Part shown: positions 20,597 through 29,741 of the stretch, piece by piece
Position numbering within the stretch: the first letter of the stretch is position 1
Layout: the number at the start of each line of letters is the position of its first letter
Origin: Phycisphaerae bacterium
GTDB lineage: Bacteria > Planctomycetota > Phycisphaerae > UBA1845
Direction: 5' to 3'
Assembly (NCBI GenBank): GCA_029260015.1
Contig: JAJDEB010000036.1
Coordinates: 682,001-746,000 of the forward strand
Length of the DNA stretch: 64,000 bases
Position numbers and translations under genes: made by a program
The notes under the pieces: generated by a model
The model's input: the letters and a program-made list of their open reading frames with translations, nothing else
Told to the model about the DNA's origin: nothing
Databases searched by the model: none

Positions 20597-23139
20597 ACCT
20601 GCAGCGATGGAAACAAGTGCAGGAAGTCCTCTGCAAAGCGCTCGATTGTAATCTAGATGAGCGCAACACGTTGCTCGATTTCCACTGTGGTAGCGATATG
20701 ACACTGCGCAGCGAGGTTGAGTCTCTACTACGCGCGGCTGGTAATTCAAACGATTTTCTTGAACGAGCGCCGTTCCTGCCTGCCGACGCGGGAATGGGCG
20801 TTTCCGATTTCAACGCCAAGCCAGGAGCGCCTCCAACTCGGCTAGGAAGATACACCGTGCTCCGCCGCCTCGGCGAAGGCGGAATGGGCGTCGTCTACCT
20901 CGCCCATCAAGACGAGCCGAAACGTGAGGCAGCGCTCAAATTGGTGCAACGGGAGCGGCTTGATGATTCGAGCCGGCGGCGACTCGCGCGCGAGGCGGAA
21001 GCGCTCGGACGGTTATCACATCCCGGTATCGCCCGTATCTACGAAGCGTACGGTGGTGATGGGCAAGGGAACGACGCCTACATCGCGATGGAGTACGTGA
21101 ACGGTCCGTCCATCACTCATTACGCACGCGAAGCCCAACTCGGTGTTCGCCAGAAATTGAAACTGCTAGCGAGCGTCTGCGATATCGTGCAATACGCCCA
21201 TCAGAAAGGCGTTCTGCACCGAGACCTCAAACCCGCCAACATCCTGGTGAGTGTCGAGCGCACCGAGTCGCGATCTGGTTACGTGGACGCCCGCGACGCA
21301 CAACCCAAGGTGCTCGACTTCGGTATTGCCCGCTTGCTAGACACCTCTCCATCGCGACATAGTCAAACAATCACCCGCGACTTCGCCGGCACGCTCCCGT
21401 ACATGAGCCCGGAAGACGTCTCCGGCGATCACCGGGCAGCCGATACGCGGAGTGACGTTTACTCACTCGGTGTTGTGGGCTACGAGTTGCTCACGGGGAA
21501 ACTCCCTCTTGACTTCAGCAACCGTTCGCTGCTCGAATCGGCTCGCCTGATCGCCGACGTGAACCCCACACCGCTCCACCAACACGACCCGCGTTTGGGC
21601 GGCGATGTCGCGTCCATCTTCGTCAAAGCGCTGGCCAAGGAACCGGAAGAGCGCTACGCATCAGCCGCGGCGTTCGCGGACGACATTCGGCGCAGCTTGA
21701 ATGAAGAACCGATCACCGCCCGGCCAGCTAGCGCCGCCTACGTCTTTCGAAAATTCGCCCGTCGCCACCGTGCAATGGTCGCTACAGTCACTGCCGCAAC
21801 CGTACTCGTGCTTGCTGGCGCCGTTATCGCGACATGGCAGGCGATCAGCGCTGCTGCTGCCCGCGACCTGGCTCAAGACCGGCTGGTCGAATCGCGAACG
21901 GCGGAAAAAGAGGCGCGCTTCGAGTATCACAAGTCGGCGGGATTGGTTGAGTTTTATCGTGACCTACTGATGACCGTGGACCCCGAGTCTGGGGCACCGG
22001 TGAATCCAACGATGCGCCAAGCCATCGATTACGCTGCATCACGCGTGGAAGACAATTTGACACTCGACGCATCCGCCATGGCGGTTGTGCATGGCCATCT
22101 GGGCGACATGTTCAGGCGACTCGATTCTCTGGAGCAGGCGCGCGAGCACCTGCAACGGGCTGCAGCCTACTGGCGTGAAAGTGAAGTGGCAGACCCGGAA
22201 CTGGTACACGTATTGCGCCGCCTGGCAGCACTTGAGCAACGCGAAGGACAATATGGCTCAGCGGAGACGCTCTACGAGGAAGCGATTGACACGGTCGGTC
22301 GTGTCAAGTATCTCGGCGATGCCACCATTGCGATGATTCTGCACGATCTCGGAGTCCTGCACATTCGAATGGGTATGCATGAGGAGGCGGAGAGCAATCT
22401 GCGCGAGAGTTTGCGTCTCTTGACGGTGGTCGAGGGGCATGAACATCGGCGACTAAGCACGATGAACGTCCTCGCCGCCGCGCTCCACAAGCAGGGACGC
22501 TACGAGGAGGCGGAACCCATCGCCCGCGAGACACTTGAGCGTCGCCAAGAACTGCTGGGTGAGGATGATCCCGCGATGGCGCCTTCGTATGACCGACTTG
22601 CGATGACGCTCATTGCCCTCAAACGTTTCGACGAGGCGCTTCCGATCGTGGAGCGTCTGGTAGCCATGGATCGCGAGCGCTTCACTGGGCACCCGAATCT
22701 GGCGTACTCGCTGGCCAAGTTCTCGAACGTGATGTTCAACCTCGAACGCCATGAGGAGGGCATGGCGCTCTCTGAAGAAGCGCTTAAAATCTGGCGTGCG
22801 TCCCGGCGACCCGATCACCCGCAACTGGGACTAGCCTATGCCCGAACTGCCATCCGCTATCTGAACGCAGGCGAAACAGAAGCCAGCCACGCTCTGATCG
22901 GACCGGCCATCGAAATCCTGCGCGCCAATTTCCCAGATGGAAATGCGGATCTCGCAAACGCGTTAACGGCCGCCGGACGAATCCAAGTGGAACTCGAGGA
23001 ATTGCAGGACGCTGAAACCTCTTTGCGCGAGGCAATTCAAATCTACGAAACCTTGGCGTTAACCACTCAACCGGATTACGCCATAGCAATGAAAGCACTA
23101 GGAGCAATTCTTGAAGGCAGCGAAAATGAGGATCCGTAG
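20593..23139 (+). CDS. Membrane Ser/Thr protein kinase with TPR repeats (sigma-kinase pair 3)
   Basis: This is an 848-residue Hanks-type kinase. The P-loop is GEGGMGVV (about 94-101), the ATP lysine lies in AALK (about 116) instead of the usual VAIK, and HRDLKPANILV and DFGIARL are present. The activation segment has SPEDVSGD where its paralogues have SPEQ. One membrane helix (ATVTAATVLVLAGAVIATW) follows, and then TPRs (AETLYEEAIDTVG, EEAEPIARETLERRQ). The ATG at 20593 overlaps the sigma stop as ATGA. A longer in-frame reading from 20539 would lie inside the sigma gene and lacks family resemblance. Confidence 0.94.
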   Translation: MNLQRWKQVQEVLCKALDCNLDERNTLLDFHCGSDMTLRSEVESLLRAAGNSNDFLERAPFLPADAGMGVSDFNAKPGAPPTRLGRYTVLRRLGEGGMGVVYLAHQDEPKREAALKLVQRERLDDSSRRRLAREAEALGRLSHPGIARIYEAYGGDGQGNDAYIAMEYVNGPSITHYAREAQLGVRQKLKLLASVCDIVQYAHQKGVLHRDLKPANILVSVERTESRSGYVDARDAQPKVLDFGIARLLDTSPSRHSQTITRDFAGTLPYMSPEDVSGDHRAADTRSDVYSLGVVGYELLTGKLPLDFSNRSLLESARLIADVNPTPLHQHDPRLGGDVASIFVKALAKEPEERYASAAAFADDIRRSLNEEPITARPASAAYVFRKFARRHRAMVATVTAATVLVLAGAVIATWQAISAAAARDLAQDRLVESRTAEKEARFEYHKSAGLVEFYRDLLMTVDPESGAPVNPTMRQAIDYAASRVEDNLTLDASAMAVVHGHLGDMFRRLDSLEQAREHLQRAAAYWRESEVADPELVHVLRRLAALEQREGQYGSAETLYEEAIDTVGRVKYLGDATIAMILHDLGVLHIRMGMHEEAESNLRESLRLLTVVEGHEHRRLSTMNVLAAALHKQGRYEEAEPIARETLERRQELLGEDDPAMAPSYDRLAMTLIALKRFDEALPIVERLVAMDRERFTGHPNLAYSLAKFSNVMFNLERHEEGMALSEEALKIWRASRRPDHPQLGLAYARTAIRYLNAGETEASHALIGPAIEILRANFPDGNADLANALTAAGRIQVELEELQDAETSLREAIQIYETLALTTQPDYAIAMKALGAILEGSENEDP

Positions 23140-23432
23140 ATTCATGATCATCCTGCCATGACCGCGAATCTTGCCGTCTAAGAACAGCGGCACCAGGTTG
23201 CAGTTCGAATGGCTCCGTTCCGACAATCCCACCAGCCTCCTCAATCAAGACCGAATCCTAACCCAACGCATGGATCAGGGTGAGGTGGAAAGGTCAGATC
23301 GTTCTACGACCTAGATCCAATGCCTGAAGTGTTGAGTGACCGATATCCTCCGCGACCTGCGGAATGTTAAAACCACATGCCGAGGGCGGCAGTCTTGGGT
23401 GGATTTGAGCATTGCTCGGTATCGGTCAGCTT

Positions 23433-23453
23433 TAGTACTACAGTCGCGCATTG
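23433..23453. repeat. Left terminal inverted repeat of the IS701-like element
   Basis: This 21-base terminal repeat pairs perfectly with 24865-24885. It also encodes the last residues and the TAG stop of the transposase in its third frame (stop at 23438-23440). Confidence 0.85.
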
Positions 23454-24854
23454 TGTTTTGGCATTCTATTTCTGTAGTGGCATCGTCTTGCGATTGCCTG
23501 ATGTCGTCGTCGCCAAGCGGACCAAGCCAGTGTTCGCTCGACGTTGGTGAGTCGCGGCCAGACGATGGCCAGGAGCAAGCGCCGCACTTCCGGTTCAGTG
23601 AATGGGATCAGGTCTTTTGAGTCATTCAGCAGGACCAGGCCAAGCTTTGCTTTCTGAGATCCGTGCCGCGACTCTTTTTTGAGGTTGAGGCATTCGCCGC
23701 AACGCGAATCACGCCAAGCAGCGCGAGGGCGGCCATCGACAGCGTCACGTGGCGATACCAACCGTGCCAGCTGCGAACTTCGTAATTGTCCAATCCGGTT
23801 TCCTGCTTGGCCGATTCGAAACAACATTCGATCGACCAGCGCTGACCGGCTGCGATCGCCAGATCCTGCATGGTCGATTCGGGCAATGAGGTGCACAGGT
23901 AATACGCGCGCTCGGTGGGATCCTCGATGCTGCGTCGAATCAGCACCCAACGCACCAGTCCATGATCCGTCGGCGCGCCGAATTGACCGGCTGCCCAGTC
24001 ATAGACGCGCGGTCCTTTGGCGCCGTCGGCGATGTTGAGGCGTGACCATGCGTTCGCCGGAATCTCATCGGCGATTCTATCCACCCGTTGTAGCCGAAAG
24101 TGTTGCCACAGACGCTGTTGGCTGCTGACCGCCAGCACATAGGGCTGACCGTGAGATTCAAAAAAACGCCTTGTTTTCGAGTCTGATCCGTGCACCTCGT
24201 CGGCCAACACCCAGCGCGGACGCAGGCCCGATTGCAAGACGCGCTCAATCATCCGCTGAGCCAACCGCGGTTTGGTGGCGAAGGTGACATGTGATGGCAC
24301 ATTGGCAGCGCGGCATCGATTGGGATCATCACACCAACTCTTGGGCAAGTACAGCTCGCGATCAATCAGCTTCCGGCCCCGCGCCGACGCCAGGGCCACA
24401 AAGACGCCGACCTGGCTGTTCTCGATCCGGCCCGCCGTGCCGCTGTACTGACGCTGCACGCCGACCGACTTGCCGCCTTTTTTGAAAAACCCGTCTCGTC
24501 GACGATCAATACGCCGTGGTCGCCCTCGGTCACAAAATGCGAACGCGCGTACCCGATCAACGTGTCGCGCACCTCGTCGGCGCTCCAGCTCGCGCGATCC
24601 AGAAGCCGCTGAATCCCGTGCGGCGTTGCGTCGCCGAGGTGCTCAGCCAACTGCCAGCCGTTCTTCCGTTGCACCGGCCCCAGCAGACCGCGAACATAGG
24701 ACGACGCCCGCCGCCGAAGATCGCGCCGCTTAAAGCACCCGCCAATCGCGTCCACCAATCGATCGAAATGGGCCTCCCAACCCCGCACCACCGTCGCATC
24801 CATGCGCATCACCAAGCACCTCCTCGCAAGCCTCAATACCCGCAAAAAAATCAT
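23438..24854 (-). CDS. IS701 family (DDE_5-type) transposase in three frames joined by two -1 frameshifts
   Basis: Three consecutive minus-strand frames together make a full IS701-type transposase of up to 472 residues. Frame A (24854 to about 24478) holds the N-terminal domain and VLIVDETGFSKK. Frame B (about 24476 to 23676) begins GGKSVGVQRQYSGTAGRIEN, continues with RPRWVLADEVHGSD (second Asp region), and includes WSIECCFESAKQETGLD (Glu region). Frame C (about 23676 to 23438) gives EPEVRRLLLAIVWPRL and AWSAWRRRHQAIARRCHYR, the family's usual C-terminus. Both joins fall on TCA AAA AAG and both require -1. The likely start is ATG at 24809 or 24803. It is either a programmed-frameshift transposase or a pseudogene with two single-base losses. 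Confidence 0.8.
23674..23680 (-). promoter_or_regulatory. Putative -1 frameshift heptamer A-AAA-AAG, site 2
   Basis: In transposase frame B the codons read TCA AAA AAG AGT, the same nine bases in the same phase as site 1. A -1 slip enters frame C, which encodes the conserved transposase C-terminus and ends in the terminal repeat. Without the slip the protein ends about 15 codons later. Confidence 0.5.
24477..24483 (-). promoter_or_regulatory. Putative -1 frameshift heptamer A-AAA-AAG, site 1
   Basis: In transposase frame A the codons read TCA AAA AAG GCG, which places the canonical slippery heptamer A AAA AAG in phase. A -1 slip gives SKK-GGKSVGVQ, restoring the family motif with correct spacing. 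The heptamer class is known from IS3-family elements and dnaX. Its use here is inferred. Confidence 0.5.
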
Positions 24855-24864
24855 CGGCTATGCG

Positions 24865-24885
24865 CAATGCGCGACTGTAGTACTA
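24865..24885. repeat. Right terminal inverted repeat of the IS701-like element
   Basis: This is the exact reverse complement of 23433-23453, just upstream of the transposase start. It ends in the palindrome TAGTACTA shared with the other end. Confidence 0.85.
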
Positions 24886-24913
24886 GCCTCGCTCTTGGAC
24901 TCGGGTGTTGTGT

Positions 24914-25624
24914 TTAACCGCCGACCGACACGCCTCCGTCACTTGGAAAATCGACTCGTTCTATCTTTATGAAGAGCGCCTTCTTGATTCCATAGGGATC
25001 GTTGTCTTCAAATTCTCGAATCAACCATTGTCCAACATTGAGTCTGGCGATTCCTTCCAACCGTGATGGCGTATTATCAGAAGCCTCGGCATTGGGGTTA
25101 TCATTGTTGTTGCCTAAGGTTTGGTACGAGTACTGCAGCTGAGCACCGTCATGCTCGATCGCGGCCGGCTCAAGGAAGAACACCGTACCGCTCTCTCGCT
25201 TCTTGTTGGTTTCAAGAATACCCACCCATGAACTCTGTCCCAACGCAACTAGAATCCTGGGGCTGCTCAACGACGAAAACGATTCATTCGGAATCAATTC
25301 GTCAATGGCTTGCTTGGCGACTTCGTCACTGACAATAGCGTATTGGCCGTTGGAGATTGCGGGTTGAATCGTTTGCGCGCCCGCCCACTGAACGAGTCGC
25401 GATGAAACAAGCACCCTCGGCAGTTTGTGGAATTTCTCGGGGTCACCCTGTGCAATATTATCCTTAGCCCATTGAGGTTCCTGGACCCACGAAGGAACTC
25501 TTGGAGGCGAGTTTATCACTGACTGCGGATTGGAAAAGCCGAAATCGTCGGCTTTCTGGTGCGAGCAACCAACCGGCAAGAGTAAAGCCATAACCAAAAC
25601 ACCGCAAAGCATTCTGTTTCGCAT
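24914..25624 (-). CDS. Hypothetical lipoprotein
   Basis: This protein of about 236 residues has a lipoprotein signal (MRNRMLCGVLVMALLLPVGC, lipobox LPVGC), so it should be lipid-anchored after export. The ATG at 25624 has a strong AAGGAG seven to eight bases upstream, which is better than the in-frame ATG at 25660. No known domain is recognisable in the rest, which has an alternating mixed composition (VLVSSRLVQWAGAQTIQPAI, VALGQSSWVGILETNKKRES). It starts upstream of the IS on the same strand and its 3' end is 28 bases from the IS end. Confidence 0.8.
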   Translation of the reverse strand: MRNRMLCGVLVMALLLPVGCSHQKADDFGFSNPQSVINSPPRVPSWVQEPQWAKDNIAQGDPEKFHKLPRVLVSSRLVQWAGAQTIQPAISNGQYAIVSDEVAKQAIDELIPNESFSSLSSPRILVALGQSSWVGILETNKKRESGTVFFLEPAAIEHDGAQLQYSYQTLGNNNDNPNAEASDNTPSRLEGIARLNVGQWLIREFEDNDPYGIKKALFIKIERVDFPSDGGVSVGG

Positions 25625-25909
25625 CTCGTCACTCCTTTTGTCATCAGTTGAACGTCGCAAATATCAGCAAAGGGTTCTATGCGCTTTCACATCAAGTGGA
25701 TGCAGTCGCATTTGGCCCGAACCATCTGCACATATAGCCCCGCGAATCCACCTTAACAATATTGAAATGCAAGGAATCAAGCCTGACAACGCAATAGAAA
25801 AGTGGCCTGTTAAAAAATTGTGTGAGGTTTTAGTTTGATGCCAAGCCTGCGGCTGGTGACAGGTACGACATTGGCAATTTAAGAGGATATTCAACAACCG
25901 CCTGGCAGA

Positions 25910-26989
<1,080 letters not shown>

Positions 26990-27021
26990 CGCACCCAATT
27001 CCTATAAAACGTGCCACAAAT

Positions 27022-27087
27022 CGTAGGGTGGGCCGTGCCCACCATATTGTTAGCGCTCGAACTGCGGTGGGCACGGCCCACCCTACG
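27022..27087. repeat. Intergenic hairpin repeat, GTAGGGTGGGC type, copy 1
   Basis: Two perfect 22-base inverted arms (27022-27043 and 27066-27087) begin CGTAGGGTGGGCCGTGCCCA and enclose a 22-base loop. It sits between pheA and aroF. A second copy lies at 28247-28311, and a half copy lies near 34691-34714. It resembles the REP-like hairpins that are common in planctomycete intergenic DNA. Confidence 0.85.
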
Positions 27088-27102
27088 CCACTCGACGAAA
27101 CG

Positions 27103-28188
27103 TCAGACGATCTCGGTCGCCGGCGGGAACGAACCCAGGATTTTCAGCGAACTGCAATGCGATCCGGCTTGCTCCACTGCCGCCGCAATCTTGGGTGTTT
27201 CAATGTGTCCCTCGATGTCTACGAAAAACCGATATTCGAATTGCTTCTGACGACTGGGGCGCGATTCGATGTAGGTCATGTTGATCTTGGCTTGCCGGAA
27301 CACATCCAGCACCTCGACCAATGATCCGGGCTTGTCCGATGCCACAAATAGAAGCGCCGTCTTGTCCTTACCGGTCGGTTTGGCGTGCTCGCGACCAATC
27401 ACCAGGAACCGCGTTACATTTCCAGGGTCGTCTTCGATGCGGTCGCAAATCTTCAACAGGCCATACACCTCTGCTGCGAGTTCGCTCCCGATCGCAGCCG
27501 CCCCTTCTTCCTGCGATGCCTGCTCTGCTGCTTTGCTCGTGCTTGCGGTGCTAATCGTCTTGGACATCAACCCCGTTTCGGTCAGCCATTTCTGGCATTG
27601 CATGAACCCTTCGGGCTTCGAATAGACACGTTCGATTTTTTCAAGCGGGCAGTTGGCCAGCAAATGATGCTGCACCGAAAGATTCACCTCGGCACAAATC
27701 TTTACGTCGCGCTCATAGAAAGCATCCAGCGTATCGATCACCCCGCCACCTACGGTGTTTTCAACCGGGACAATCCCCAGATCGACATGCTCACGCTCGA
27801 TTTCGTCGAAGACAGCCGATATCTGCCCGAGCGGTTCATACTCTACCGACGCGCCGAACTTTCGCTTCGCCGCCAAATGCGAATAACTTCCGGGAGGACC
27901 GAGATACGCAATGCGTGGTGGGCGTTCGAGCGTGAACGATCCGCTCATCAACTCGCGGTAAATCGCGGTGACGGTCCGGTCGGATAGTGGGCCCATGTTC
28001 GCCGCAACGACTTTGTCGAGAACCTGCCGTTCGCGGGCGGGTGCGTAGGTGGCGTCGCCCGAAGCGCGTTTGAGTTTGCCGATCTTGACGGCCATCTCGG
28101 CGCGTTCGTTGATGAGGCGCACAATATCCGCGTCGATTTCGTCGATCCGTTGACGGCAGGATTCAAGTTGCGGTTCGGATTCACTCAA
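27103..28188 (-). CDS. pheA: Bifunctional chorismate mutase / prephenate dehydratase
   Basis: This enzyme converts chorismate to prephenate and then to phenylpyruvate in phenylalanine synthesis. From the proposed start, residues about 5-80 form the AroQ-type chorismate mutase (CRQRIDEIDADIVRLINERA, then KIGKLKR and ARERQVL). The prephenate dehydratase domain follows (RIAYLGPPGSYSHLAAKRKF, GIVPVENTVGGGVIDTLDAF, and TRFLVIGRE), with a C-terminal ACT domain (DKPGSLVEVLDVFRQAKINM, ESRPSRQKQFEYRFFVDIEG). I suggest the TTG at 28188 (encoding SESEPQLESC after the initiator). The ATG codons further upstream (28299 and 28260) precede or lie inside a hairpin repeat. The start is uncertain but the product is not. 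Confidence 0.93.
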   Translation of the reverse strand: MSESEPQLESCRQRIDEIDADIVRLINERAEMAVKIGKLKRASGDATYAPARERQVLDKVVAANMGPLSDRTVTAIYRELMSGSFTLERPPRIAYLGPPGSYSHLAAKRKFGASVEYEPLGQISAVFDEIEREHVDLGIVPVENTVGGGVIDTLDAFYERDVKICAEVNLSVQHHLLANCPLEKIERVYSKPEGFMQCQKWLTETGLMSKTISTASTSKAAEQASQEEGAAAIGSELAAEVYGLLKICDRIEDDPGNVTRFLVIGREHAKPTGKDKTALLFVASDKPGSLVEVLDVFRQAKINMTYIESRPSRQKQFEYRFFVDIEGHIETPKIAAAVEQAGSHCSSLKILGSFPPATEIV

Positions 28189-28246
28189 GACAGATGCATC
28201 CAGTGCGCGGCACGACTTGGAAACTCTGATGCGTTCGGCATCGATC

Positions 28247-28311
28247 GTAGGGTGGGCCATGCCCACCGCCGATTGAAAATCGAAAAGCTTGGTGGGCACG
28301 GCCCACCCTAC
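28247..28311. repeat. Intergenic hairpin repeat, GTAGGGTGGGC type, copy 2
   Basis: The 21-base arms at 28247-28267 and 28291-28311 pair with one mismatch (GGGCCATGCCC against GGGCACGGCCC). It lies directly upstream of pheA. One arm supplies an in-frame ATG that could mislead start prediction. Confidence 0.8.
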
Positions 28312-28405
28312 AAAACGATCATCTTACCCTCATGATTGTACTCGTATTAAGCAATCGATTGCGAGCATAACGGTCGGTTGTGGGCTGTCAACGCGATCCA
28401 ATTGC

Positions 28406-28921
28406 TTACGACGGCGTATCACCCTTGGCGAGAAGCGACACGATATGCCCCAGTTCCGGAATGATCAGCTTGGTCATCGCCAGTTCCACCGCTTTCGGAG
28501 AACCTGGCATCAGGAACACGGCAGTATTGTTGGCCACCCCTGCAAGCGCGCGCGAAAGCATGGCGGCTGCCCCTACCTGATCGTAGCTGAGCATGCGGAA
28601 CAATTCTCCAAAACCATCGAGTCGTTTTTCCAGGAGAAGTTCGACGGCTTCGACGGTCGTGTCGCGCGCGGCAACACCCGTACCGCCCGATAACAAAACC
28701 GCATGACAATCCGCGTCATTGGTATTAGCTAGAACCAGTTCCGTGACGTCTCGCGGTTCATCGCAAACGATTGCATAACTGCCAACATGATGGCCCGCCT
28801 CTTCCAGCAGCGATTTGATCAATTGACCGCCCGCATCCGTTGTTTCCGTGCGCGTGTCGCTGACGGTGATGACCGCACAGTTGGCATTCGATTGCTTATT
28901 TTGATGCTGCGGTGCAGGCAT
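28406..28921 (-). CDS. moaB: MoaB/MogA-type molybdopterin biosynthesis protein
   Basis: This 171-residue single MoCF-binding domain carries the family's motifs CAVITVSDTRTETTDAGGQ near the N-terminus, VLLSGGTGVAARDTTVEAV in the middle, and VFLMPGSPKAVELAM near the end. By family knowledge such proteins adenylate molybdopterin or act in related steps of molybdenum cofactor synthesis in the cytoplasm. A GGGAG lies six to seven bases before the ATG. No other Moco gene is in the window. It is followed on the same strand by pheA and preceded by the GGQ protein gene, with about 35 bases between, so these may be cotranscribed. Confidence 0.9.
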   Translation of the reverse strand: MPAPQHQNKQSNANCAVITVSDTRTETTDAGGQLIKSLLEEAGHHVGSYAIVCDEPRDVTELVLANTNDADCHAVLLSGGTGVAARDTTVEAVELLLEKRLDGFGELFRMLSYDQVGAAAMLSRALAGVANNTAVFLMPGSPKAVELAMTKLIIPELGHIVSLLAKGDTPS

Positions 28922-28955
28922 TGGTGCTCCCTCTCAAACTCACAAACAGCACAGA

Positions 28956-29513
28956 TTACTTCAAACTCGCCAGCCCTGCATCCTTGCGCAATTCGTTGAC
29001 GCGTCGCCAGACTGCCGGATCATTGCGAAGAACAGAACTGAAATTTGCCGTGCTTAGCCCGAGTTTCAGGGCAGCAGTCGAAACCTGCATCTTGCATACG
29101 TACAACAAGTCCAACACTTCCCAGATCACTTCAAAATACCGTTGATCGCGTCGACCAATCGCAAACTTGCCCGATTTGCTGACGCATGTTTGCAGCAAGT
29201 CGCTTATCTCGTAGGTATCCAGTTCAACACCGCGGCGCACCTTCAATGCGATCGCCAACCGCAACCGCTTGAGCGCTTTGGCCTTGTTTTCATGTTGTGA
29301 ACGACTCTCGACCGCATTGGCTGAGACACCTGTCGGTTCATGTCGCAGCCGAATCGCCGACGCTGTCTTGTTGCGCTTCTGACCACCGGGACCGCTCGCC
29401 CGATAGGTATCCACCAGGCACTGGTCGAGCAACTCCTGATCGTCAAGCGAGACAAAACACGTCTTGTCGACAGAAGGCTTTGCAGACGCCGCGTTGTTCT
29501 TTGTTTCAGACAA
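28956..29513 (-). CDS. GGQ-domain release-factor-like protein with a helix-turn-helix-like C-terminal extension
   Basis: This protein of about 185 residues has the class I release factor catalytic motif in [20 protein letters not shown] at about residues 37-56, followed by [19 protein letters not shown]. This is the peptidyl-tRNA hydrolase domain found in ArfB and RF-H-like proteins, which free peptides from stalled ribosomes. ArfB normally ends in a short basic tail. Here the last 90 residues form a separate helical segment ([16 protein letters not shown], then [20 protein letters not shown]) that looks like a small helix-turn-helix domain. There is no codon-recognition domain. The start is probably TTG at 29513. 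The exact role is unknown. Confidence 0.85.
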   Translation of the reverse strand: MSETKNNAASAKPSVDKTCFVSLDDQELLDQCLVDTYRASGPGGQKRNKTASAIRLRHEPTGVSANAVESRSQHENKAKALKRLRLAIALKVRRGVELDTYEISDLLQTCVSKSGKFAIGRRDQRYFEVIWEVLDLLYVCKMQVSTAALKLGLSTANFSSVLRNDPAVWRRVNELRKDAGLASLK

Positions 29514-29741
29514 GAAAAGGACTCTGACGGTGTTTGGTTAAATCAAAAACGTCGAATCAATATCGGTAATGCCATCGTTTGATCATGCATTCCACGGCGT
29601 ATCGTCCATTGATTATTGGACACCCATTCTTATTTGCACTTGTATCGTACTGTCACAAGTGACTTTCCGACCAAACCGATAAATCCTTGAGAATGGTTCG
29701 CAAACCTTCCGGCTCACTATGCCGGCTTGGAGACGACTGCG

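Larger units (their letters stand above)
23433..24885 (-). mobile_element. IS701-like insertion sequence (about 1.45 kb)
   Basis: The element is bounded by TAGTACTACAGTCGCGCATTG at the left (23433-23453) and its exact reverse complement at the right (24865-24885). The outermost 8 bases, TAGTACTA, are palindromic, so terminal repeat and target duplication cannot be told apart by eye. It contains a single transposase coding region that nearly fills it. The flanking bases (TT left, GC right) show no further duplication. The element sits between the pair 3 kinase and a lipoprotein gene and does not visibly break a gene. Confidence 0.88.

Noticed and set aside
25664-25897. 77-codon minus frame between the lipoprotein and aroF
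   Set aside because: It has no ribosome-binding site or motif and mixed low-complexity residues. It is treated as intergenic.
29637-29661. Dyad CACTTGT...ACAAGTG upstream of the FG-GAP lipoprotein
   Set aside because: Seven-base arms with an 11-base gap are too weak to call an operator without a known regulator.
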